A stretch of 9,457 bases of DNA from JBOHPP01 sp050731755 (GTDB lineage Bacteria > Methylomirabilota > Methylomirabilia > Rokubacteriales > CSP1-6), in assembly GCA_050731755.1 (NCBI GenBank), contig JBOHPP010000151.1:1-9457 (forward strand). Reading direction: 5' to 3'. The notes below the pieces were generated by a model that was given only the letters and a program-made list of their open reading frames with translations, ran no database searches and was not told where the DNA came from. Position 1 is the first letter of the stretch; each line of letters opens with the position of its first letter. Of this stretch, positions 1 through 5,644 are shown piece by piece. A program made the translations under genes and the position numbers.

Positions 1-28
1 CGACGTCGCTTGCCGTCCTGACACACTC

Positions 29-49
29 GCGGCCGCCTGTCACGGCCGC
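29..49. repeat. Inverted repeat, 7-bp perfect arms
   Basis: GCGGCCG (29-35) and CGGCCGC (43-49) are exact reverse complements around a 7-base loop. The element lies eight bases after a TGA at 19-21 that could end an upstream plus-strand gene, so it may be the stem of a GC-rich terminator. It lacks a T-tract, and short GC-only stems arise often by chance in DNA of this composition. Confidence 0.3.
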
Positions 50-157
50 TCGCTCGTCGGAGTCTCGCGCCGCTCCTCCAGCCTCGAGGACGTGAGTCTT
101 TGCGATGACTTGACCTCGATCCGCATCTCTGAAAAGTCTGGCCCGGCGCTTGCTCTT

Positions 158-186
158 ACGCGCGCGCGTGAGAGGCCCCTCACGCG
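158..186. repeat. Palindrome plus hairpin upstream of the operon start
   Basis: CGCGTGAG (165-172) and CTCACGCG (179-186) form a perfect 8-bp stem with a 6-base loop (AGGCCC). It overlaps ACGCGCGCGCGT (158-169), which is itself a perfect 12-base palindrome. The element ends 40 bases before the likely GTG start at 227. It could be an operator, a 5'-UTR hairpin or, less likely without a T-run, an attenuator. It is the most structured element in the leader and the best guess for a control site of the operon. Confidence 0.4.
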
Positions 187-213
187 ATCTCCGACCGAGG
201 CTGGGTCAGAGGC

Positions 214-218
214 GAAGG
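214..218 (+). promoter_or_regulatory. Shine-Dalgarno site that decides the first start
   Basis: GAAGG lies 8 bases upstream of the GTG at 227-229, with AGAGG just before it at 208-212. This is good ribosome-binding spacing and supports GTG 227 over the upstream GTG at 92 as the start of the DUF898 gene. Confidence 0.6.
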
Positions 219-226
219 CAGCAGCC

Positions 227-1216
227 GTGACGGTCGAGCTCGAGACCCCTCCCCAGTGGCCGGCGGCGCGCACCCCCACGCATCACCGGCTCGTCTTCCA
301 CGGCCGCGGCGGTTCGCTGTTCGGCATCCACATCGTCAACGTCTTCCTCACGCTGCTCACCTTCGGCGTCTACTACTTCTGGGGGAAGGCGCGGGTCCGG
401 CGCTACCTCTTCGCCCAGACCGAACTCGACGGCGACCGCTTCGCCTTCCACGGGCACGGGCGGGAGATGCTGTTGGGGTTCATCAAGGCCTCGATCGTGT
501 TCGGTCTGCCCCTGACGGCGCTCAACTGGGTTCCGCAGCTCTTGCACGCCGGAACGGGAACGAAAGTGGCGACGACGGTGGCGGCGTACGCGCTGGTGAC
601 CGTCCTCATCCCGGTGGCGCGCGTGGGCGCGCGCCGCTACCGGCTGAGCCGGACCTCCTGGCGGGGCATCCGGTTCTCGTTCCGGGGACGCACCGCCGAG
701 TTCGTGCGCATCTACGCGGCGGGGGCGCTGCTGACGGCGCTGACGCTCGGGCTCTTCTACCCGGCGTTCACCGTCCGCAACCACGCCTTCATGATGCGCC
801 ACTCGTACTTTGGGAATGCGCGGTTCGATTTCGACGGGCGGTCGAACGGCTTCCTGGTGAATTTTCTCTACGCCGTCCTCCTCACGCTGCCCACGCTCGG
901 GCTGGTGTGGTTCTGGTTCGTGGCCACCCAGCGCCGGTACTTCTGGGACCACACCACGTTCCCCGGCGCCCGCTTCCGCTCGACGGTCACCGGGGGCCGC
1001 CTGCTCCGGCTCAAGCTCGGCAACCTCCTGTTCATCGCGCTGACGCTGGGGCTGGGCTGGCCGTGGGCCACGACGCGCACGGCGCGCTTCACCTGTCGCT
1101 ACGTCACGTTGGAAGGGGCCCTCGACCTGGCCGCCATCCAGCAGCAGACGCAGATGGCCACGGCGACGGGTGAAGGGCTCCTCGGCCTGTTCGAGGCCGA
1201 CCTGGATCTCGGATGA
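227..1216 (+). CDS. DUF898/YjgN-type multi-pass inner-membrane protein
   Basis: The 329-residue product is a polytopic membrane protein of the DUF898 (YjgN) family, whose biochemical role is unknown. The GTG start at 227 is chosen because GAAGG sits 8 bases upstream and family similarity begins near residue 21; a longer form from GTG 92 would add 45 atypical residues. The protein is built from about five copies of one unit: an aromatic F-x-F-x-G entry, a hydrophobic helix ending in LTLGL, an aromatic/Arg-rich segment, then a G-x-R-F exit. Copies start near residues 22, 72, 150, 200 and 250; the second carries an extra hydrophobic segment (about 114-131). Good examples of the core are LTLLTFGVYYFW (41-52) and LTLPTLGLVWFW (219-230). 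The stop overlaps the next start (ATGA), and that neighbour is an M48 protease, a pairing found in other bacteria. It may be a membrane partner of the protease or a transporter-like scaffold; this is inference. Confidence 0.85.
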   Translation: MTVELETPPQWPAARTPTHHRLVFHGRGGSLFGIHIVNVFLTLLTFGVYYFWGKARVRRYLFAQTELDGDRFAFHGHGREMLLGFIKASIVFGLPLTALNWVPQLLHAGTGTKVATTVAAYALVTVLIPVARVGARRYRLSRTSWRGIRFSFRGRTAEFVRIYAAGALLTALTLGLFYPAFTVRNHAFMMRHSYFGNARFDFDGRSNGFLVNFLYAVLLTLPTLGLVWFWFVATQRRYFWDHTTFPGARFRSTVTGGRLLRLKLGNLLFIALTLGLGWPWATTRTARFTCRYVTLEGALDLAAIQQQTQMATATGEGLLGLFEADLDLG

Positions 1217-2316
1217 CCTGGACCGGCCACTACCTCGACGGCCGGAGCGCTGATCGCCGCCGGGCCACGGTGCGACTGACCGCGACCGGGCTGGAGATCA
1301 CGACCGACGGCGGCGCGACACGGCGGTGGCCATACGCCGAGATCCGGCAGACGCAAGGCTCCTACACGGGCGAGCCGGTGCGTCTGGAGCGGGGCGGCGA
1401 GGCGGCGGAGTCACTGACCATCGACGACGTCTCGCTCCTCACCGCGCTCCGCCAGGCGGCCCCTCGGCGCCGGGCCCGCTTCCACGATCCGCGCCCGCGC
1501 CGGCTGCGCATCCCGCTCACACTCGCCGCCGGGCTCGCCGCGATCGGGTTGGCCGCCATCCTCTACCGGTGGGCCATTCCGGCCATGGCCGGCGTGGCGG
1601 CCTGGTTCGTTCCGGTGGCCTGGGAGGTGCGCGTTGGTGACGCCGTCTTCGACCGCATGGCGCGGCCGGAATCCCGGTGCAAGGATCCCGAGCGGCAGCG
1701 GGTCATCGACACGATCCTGGCGCGTGTCGTGGAGAAGCAGGGCACCGGGCCGTATCACCTGAGGGTGACCGTCATGGACGGCCGCGAAGTGAATGCCTTC
1801 GCGCTGCCGGGCGGGCAGATCGTGCTGCTGCGCGGGCTCCTGGACATCACGGACAGCCCCGAGATGCTGGCCGGTGTGCTCGCTCACGAGGTCCAACACG
1901 TGCTGCGGCGGCACACCACCCGCGCCATCATCCAACATGCCTCGACCGGTCTCATGGTCGCCGCCATCGCCGGCGACGTGAGCGGTCTGGTGGCGTTCGC
2001 CCTGGAGGGCGCCCGGGTGGTCGGCGCCCTGGGCTACAGCCGGCGCGCCGAGGAGGAGGCCGACGCCGAAGGGATGCGGATGCTCCTGGAGGCGGGCATC
2101 GATCCGTCCGGGTTCATCACCTTCTTCGAGAACCTGGGACGCCAGCGCGAGTCCGTCGAGCTACACGGCGTCTGGCGCTATCTGTCCACGCATCCATCGG
2201 GCGGTGACCGGGTGGAGACGCTGCGTGGGCTGGCCCGGGGGGCGGCGTCTCCGCCCGTGCGTCTCATGCCCAACTACGACTGGAAGGACGTCAAGCGCAT
2301 ATGTTCCGTCGCCTGA
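1213..2316 (+). CDS. M48-family zinc metalloprotease with PH-like N-terminal domain
   Basis: A 367-residue membrane-associated metallopeptidase. Residues 1-83 are a small beta-rich domain that looks like the PH-like (DUF7092-type) module found at the start of some M48 proteins. A hydrophobic stretch at about 99-137 is long enough for one or two membrane helices. The catalytic domain follows: NAFALPGG (194-201), the zinc-binding HEVQH motif with H225, E226 and H229, a second hydrophobic stretch (244-266), then S-R-R-A-E-E-E-A-D with E280 as the likely third zinc ligand, and STHP (325-328) typical of the family. All catalytic residues are present, so it should be active, cleaving membrane or misfolded envelope proteins as Oma1/BepA-like relatives do. 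The start is the ATG overlapping the previous stop by four bases; no strong ribosome site precedes it, so translation is probably coupled. The natural substrate is unknown. Confidence 0.92.
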   Translation: MTWTGHYLDGRSADRRRATVRLTATGLEITTDGGATRRWPYAEIRQTQGSYTGEPVRLERGGEAAESLTIDDVSLLTALRQAAPRRRARFHDPRPRRLRIPLTLAAGLAAIGLAAILYRWAIPAMAGVAAWFVPVAWEVRVGDAVFDRMARPESRCKDPERQRVIDTILARVVEKQGTGPYHLRVTVMDGREVNAFALPGGQIVLLRGLLDITDSPEMLAGVLAHEVQHVLRRHTTRAIIQHASTGLMVAAIAGDVSGLVAFALEGARVVGALGYSRRAEEEADAEGMRMLLEAGIDPSGFITFFENLGRQRESVELHGVWRYLSTHPSGGDRVETLRGLARGAASPPVRLMPNYDWKDVKRICSVA

Positions 2317-3413
2317 GCGTCCTCGCCCTCGCCATCATCCTCATGGCGCTGTGGATCGTGGCCTATCAACGGGCCAGCCTCATGGACAGCACGTTCCTCC
2401 GGCTCTCGGGGCCGGGCGTGCGGGGCCTCACGCTCTACCTCTCCGGTCGCTACGCCGAGGCGGCTCGCGCCTACCGTGCCGGCCTGGGCGGCTGGGGGCT
2501 CGACTACAACGACGATCCCTGGGGCGCCGACGCCATGGCCGAAGGCGAGCTCGCCGTGGCCGAGCGTCGCGCGCGCACGACGCTCACCCTGGTGCCGGCG
2601 GCCTTCGAGCCCCGGCTCACGCTGAGCGAGATCGCGCTCGACCAGCGGCGGTTCCCGGCGGCGCTGGAGCTCGTCGGCGAGCTGCTCGCCCGCGATCCCG
2701 ATCACGTCGACGCGCTGTTGCTCTCGGCCATCGCCCGGGCGCGCCTGGGGCACGACGGCGCCGCGATCACCGCGATCAACCGAGCGCTACGCCACGGACA
2801 CCCCGGGCGACGACGTACGCTCGTCTACCGGGCACTGGAGCTGGCCGGTGAGCTGGCGCCGCCGGAGGGGCCGGCCCGGTCGCTGTGCCTCCTAGCCCAT
2901 CTGCACCGCTACCTGCGCATCTACGACGACACCCACGGTGACATCGCCATCGCCTACGCCCAGCGGGCCATCGCCGCCGGCGATCGTCCAGCCGACGCGT
3001 ACCTGACGCTTGGCATCGTCCTCAACAGGCGGGGGCGGTCGCTCGAGGCTCTCCAGGCCTTCCAGCAGGCGGTGGCCATCGACCGTCAGCACGCCGAGGC
3101 CTACCGCTGGGCCTCCCAGGCGGCGCGGGACCTCAAAGAACCCGTGCTCCAGTACCAGATGGCCCGCGCGGCGCTCGAGGCAGCGCCAACCGACCGCTTC
3201 TACCTCGCGCCCGTCGAGCGCGTGGTAATGAACTGGTTCGGCGACGCCCGCACCACGGCGGCGCTGATGCAGCGCGCTGTCGACGCGGATCCCGCCAATG
3301 CGCGCGCCCACGAGAACCTGGCCAGGGCCGCCCGCGCTCTGGGCCAGCCCGACCGCGCCGCCGCCCACGAAGGGCGGGCGGCCGAGTTGCGCCGCGCGCG
3401 GAGCCCGCTGTGA
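2301..3413 (+). CDS. Membrane-anchored tetratricopeptide-repeat (TPR) protein
   Basis: A 370-residue protein with a short basic N-terminus (MFRR) and one hydrophobic helix at about 6-21, followed by an all-helical soluble domain. TPR-like helix pairs are visible at roughly 102-135, 136-167, 231-264, 265-296 and 334-365. The clearest contains AYLTLGIVLNRRGRSLEALQ (233-252), followed by a second helix ending at DRQHAEAY. TPRs bind other proteins, so this is probably a scaffold or adaptor facing the periplasm. The gene overlaps the protease gene by 16 bases; GGAAGG at 2282-2287 is a somewhat distant ribosome site (13 bases). Its stop overlaps the following GTG. I recognise no specific family beyond the repeats. 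TPR modules in the BepA protease are joined to an M48 domain, so a TPR protein beside an M48 protease suggests a split version of that arrangement; this is inference. Confidence 0.8.
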   Translation: MFRRLSVLALAIILMALWIVAYQRASLMDSTFLRLSGPGVRGLTLYLSGRYAEAARAYRAGLGGWGLDYNDDPWGADAMAEGELAVAERRARTTLTLVPAAFEPRLTLSEIALDQRRFPAALELVGELLARDPDHVDALLLSAIARARLGHDGAAITAINRALRHGHPGRRRTLVYRALELAGELAPPEGPARSLCLLAHLHRYLRIYDDTHGDIAIAYAQRAIAAGDRPADAYLTLGIVLNRRGRSLEALQAFQQAVAIDRQHAEAYRWASQAARDLKEPVLQYQMARAALEAAPTDRFYLAPVERVVMNWFGDARTTAALMQRAVDADPANARAHENLARAARALGQPDRAAAHEGRAAELRRARSPL

Positions 3414-4468
3414 GTCTCCGATCGCTCGTCGGCCGCGTCCTGAGCCTGCGGGTGATGATCGCCGTCGTGCTCATGGGCCTGGTGGGCTACTACATGTGCA
3501 TCCTCCGCGTCTACCGCCTTCCCGGGGGCTGGTTCGTCCTCGCCGTCGCCGCCGGGTTCGCGCTCTTCGCGCTGAGTCTGCTCGTCGTCGTGGAGCGCAT
3601 CGCCCTGGCCAGGCCGCCAGCGGCGCTCCAGCCCGTCGCCGCCCACGCGGAGCCGCTCATTTTCCTGCTCGTCGTGAACCTGCTCATCCTGAGCCTGCTC
3701 CTGCCCGTGATCCAGGGCATCGCGGCGGTCCCCCTGCCCGACTCCGTCTTCCGGCGGGTCGTGGGCGTGGCGGCTGCGGTGTCCGGCCGTGGCCTCAGCA
3801 TTGTGTTCGCGCTCGCCGCCCTCGCCCTCGCGTGGGTGATCCTGCTGCGATTGCTCCAGGCAACCGTCGGGCGATGGACGCTCTTTCGGTGGATGGGGCG
3901 GGCGCTCGACCGCCTGGCCGTCGCGCTCCTCGTCCTGTACTGCCTGGCCGGCGTGGCCCTCGCTTCGAATAGCGCCCTCGACACGTCGCCGCCCGTGCCG
4001 CGTCGGGCCGAGATCGTCGCGGTGGCCAGCGTCGAGTTGCCGCTCCGTCTCGGCCAATTCGCGTGGGCCGACCTCCGCGACCTCGAGCCGCCCCACCGGA
4101 CCGAGCGGCTCGTGCTGCTTCGAGGTCAGGACGACGTGGGGCCCCACCGGACGGCGCCCGGCCAGCCGGTGCGGCTCGCCATGCGCGCCGGGCGCTTCGG
4201 TGTCCCGTGGGTCCAGGCGGTGAGCGTCGACCACCAGCGGCAGGCCGAGCGCGTGCTCGCCGCGGTGCCGGCGGCGGCAGGTGTGCGCAAGGCGCTGATC
4301 GCCGAGCTGCTGCGTGAACGGCGATGGCGAGAGATCCGCCCCCACGTCGAAGCACACCTGCGGGAGTACCCACACGACCGCGAGTACGCGCTGAAGCTGG
4401 CCCGGGCCCTGGAGACCGCCGGGCACGCCGCGGACGCCACAGCCATCACAAGGTTGGTGCCACAATGA
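3410..4468 (+). CDS. Unrecognised five-helix membrane protein with soluble C-terminal domain
   Basis: A 352-residue protein that I cannot assign to a family. Five hydrophobic segments lie at about 14-34, 38-61, 82-103, 128-149 and 165-186. Arg-rich stretches at the N-terminus (R4, R9, R14), between helices 2 and 3 (R63, R68) and between helices 4 and 5 (R155, R160, R164, R168) put those parts in the cytoplasm, which places residues 190-352 outside, in the periplasm. The last 75 residues or so (about 276-350) are helical and resemble one or two TPR-like helix pairs. Start choice: GTG at 3410, overlapping the TPR gene's stop as GTGA, with GGAG (3400-3403) six bases upstream. Its stop overlaps the next start as ATGA. 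The tight packing argues that it works with the protease and TPR protein, perhaps as a membrane anchor or platform, but no activity can be read from the sequence. Confidence 0.75.
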   Translation: MSLRSLVGRVLSLRVMIAVVLMGLVGYYMCILRVYRLPGGWFVLAVAAGFALFALSLLVVVERIALARPPAALQPVAAHAEPLIFLLVVNLLILSLLLPVIQGIAAVPLPDSVFRRVVGVAAAVSGRGLSIVFALAALALAWVILLRLLQATVGRWTLFRWMGRALDRLAVALLVLYCLAGVALASNSALDTSPPVPRRAEIVAVASVELPLRLGQFAWADLRDLEPPHRTERLVLLRGQDDVGPHRTAPGQPVRLAMRAGRFGVPWVQAVSVDHQRQAERVLAAVPAAAGVRKALIAELLRERRWREIRPHVEAHLREYPHDREYALKLARALETAGHAADATAITRLVPQ

Positions 4469-5643
4469 GAAGATCGGTTCTCGCGCTCCTCGTCGTCACG
4501 ACAGCGCTGCTGGCGCCCGAATCGACCGCGGCGAAAACGTACCGCTGGGTCGACGAGCACGGCAACGTGCACTATTCCGACCGGCCCCCGCCCAATCCAC
4601 CCGCGACGGTGGAAACCAAGAGCCCAGTGGGGCAGTCCGCCGCCGAGCCGGTCCCCACGAAACCGGCTCAGCCACCGAGCCTCGCCGTGATTGCCCCGCC
4701 GGTGGCGCCCCCACGCACGACGGGGCCTGCGCCGGCGCCTCCCACAGTGGCTCCACGCACGACGCTACCGGCGCCTGCGCCACCGGCTACCGTCACGCCT
4801 CCAGCTCCCCGTCCAGCCGAACCCGCCCGGCCGCCGACGCCGTCTCCGGGCACGAAGCCGCGCGTCGCGGAGGATCCCGCGCCGACGCCCACTCCGAAGC
4901 GGCCGGACTCCGTGGCGCTCGCGCGGGAGATCGTCGAGCTGTCCGGCGTCGATCGCTATCTCGAGCATCTAGGTCTCGCCGCCCGCGGCGAGTTCGGCCG
5001 GCTCTTCTGGCGGCTGCAGAACGGTCAGGCCGCGTTGCAGGCGGTCGCGCCCCTGTTTCGCCGCGACGTCCTGACCGCGACCGCTGCGGAGGTGCTGGCG
5101 CAGCGACTGGACTCCGAGCACGCCCAGGCGCTGATCGACTGGCTGCGGTCGCCGCTCTACCGCCGGATCCACCGCCTCGAGGCGGAAGCGTCGAACCAGG
5201 CCAGCCACTCCAAGTACCGGCAATTCGTCTCGCGGCTTCCGGACACCGGCATCCCAGCCCGGCGCCTGGCCCTCGTCCAGCAGATGGAGCAGGACAGCCG
5301 GGCCGCGGAGTTCCAGGTGGAGATGGAGCGCGCCGTGCGTCAGGCGCTCGGCCGCGCGCTCTCGCCTCTCCTGCCGCCGGAGCATGGCTCCGAGGACGTC
5401 GGGCCGGCCGCGCTCGACGAGAAGGAGCGCATGCGAATCGAGGTGCTGACTATGGCCCTCTTCGCCTATCGCAGCCTCAGCGAGGCCGAGCTGGAGGCGT
5501 ACGCGCACTTCGAGGGCTCCCCCGCGGGCCTGTGGGCCTCCGGTGTCCTCCGGGCGTCCCTGAAAGAGACCATCCGCGTCGCCGAGCGACGGGCGTCAGT
5601 CGCCGTCAAGATGCTGGCCATGCGGAAGGCGGCCGCGCGCTGA
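4465..5643 (+). CDS. Secreted DUF4124 protein with Pro-rich linker and helical C-terminal half
   Basis: A 392-residue exported protein. A basic N-terminus (MRRS) and hydrophobic core (5-17) form a Sec signal peptide, probably cleaved after A23. A DUF4124 motif follows: YRWVDEHGNVHYSDRPP (26-42), a small domain of unknown function common in proteobacterial periplasmic proteins. Residues about 60-147 are a Pro/Ala/Thr-rich linker with two copies of a 14-residue repeat (83-96 and 97-110). The C-terminal half (150-392) is helical. It holds two regions resembling DUF2059, near 155-235 (ending WLRSPLYRRI) and near 325-375 (LSEAELEAYAHFEGSPAGLW at 338-357), suggesting an internal duplication. The ATG start overlaps the previous stop as ATGA. 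AAGG at 4450-4453 is a modest ribosome site. An in-frame ATG at 4324 would add 47 Arg/Pro-rich residues before the signal peptide and is rejected. It is the last gene of the operon; a linker this long could let it reach across the periplasm. Confidence 0.82.
   Translation: MRRSVLALLVVTTALLAPESTAAKTYRWVDEHGNVHYSDRPPPNPPATVETKSPVGQSAAEPVPTKPAQPPSLAVIAPPVAPPRTTGPAPAPPTVAPRTTLPAPAPPATVTPPAPRPAEPARPPTPSPGTKPRVAEDPAPTPTPKRPDSVALAREIVELSGVDRYLEHLGLAARGEFGRLFWRLQNGQAALQAVAPLFRRDVLTATAAEVLAQRLDSEHAQALIDWLRSPLYRRIHRLEAEASNQASHSKYRQFVSRLPDTGIPARRLALVQQMEQDSRAAEFQVEMERAVRQALGRALSPLLPPEHGSEDVGPAALDEKERMRIEVLTMALFAYRSLSEAELEAYAHFEGSPAGLWASGVLRASLKETIRVAERRASVAVKMLAMRKAAAR
4711..4794 (+). repeat. 42-bp tandem repeat, two imperfect copies, in the Pro-rich linker
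   Basis: CCACGCACGACG occurs at 4711-4722 and again at 4753-4764, exactly 42 bases apart. The two units encode the related peptides PRTTGPAPAPPTVA and PRTTLPAPAPPATV. This keeps the frame and points to linker growth by slippage or unequal recombination. It is likely to vary in copy number between related strains. Confidence 0.65.
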
Positions 5644-5644
5644 G

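Larger units (their letters stand above)
1..226. other. Leader region upstream of the envelope operon
   Basis: I see no convincing complete gene in this stretch. The reading frame of the first operon gene stays open back to the window edge, and a GTG at 92 could in principle start it, but codons before 227 do not resemble the DUF898 family and are less GC-rich in the third position. A plus-strand frame ends with TGA at 19-21 and could be the last six codons of an upstream gene, which is too short to judge. Two perfect inverted repeats (29-49 and 165-186) and a 12-base CG-alternating palindrome (158-169) lie here. TTGACC at 110-115 resembles a -35 box, but the best -10 at the right distance (AAAAGT, 132-137) matches only half the consensus, so no promoter is called. 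Confidence 0.5.

Noticed and set aside
110..137. Sigma-70-like promoter, TTGACC with AAAAGT 16 bases later
   Set aside because: The -35 match is good but the -10 matches only three of six positions, so this is not better than chance in a leader of this length.
92..226. N-terminal extension of the DUF898 gene from GTG 92
   Set aside because: The 45 extra residues do not look like the family and have weaker third-position GC. A good ribosome site precedes GTG 227.
4324..4464. Upstream ATG for the DUF4124 gene
   Set aside because: It would place 47 Arg/Pro-rich residues before an obvious signal peptide and would lie inside the previous gene. The ATGA overlap at 4465 fits the pattern of the operon.
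3200..4465. 421-codon minus-strand open frame
   Set aside because: It is antisense to the TPR and five-helix membrane genes. Its translation is Gln/Asp/His/Arg-rich low complexity, while the plus strand has clear hydrophobic helices and coupled starts.
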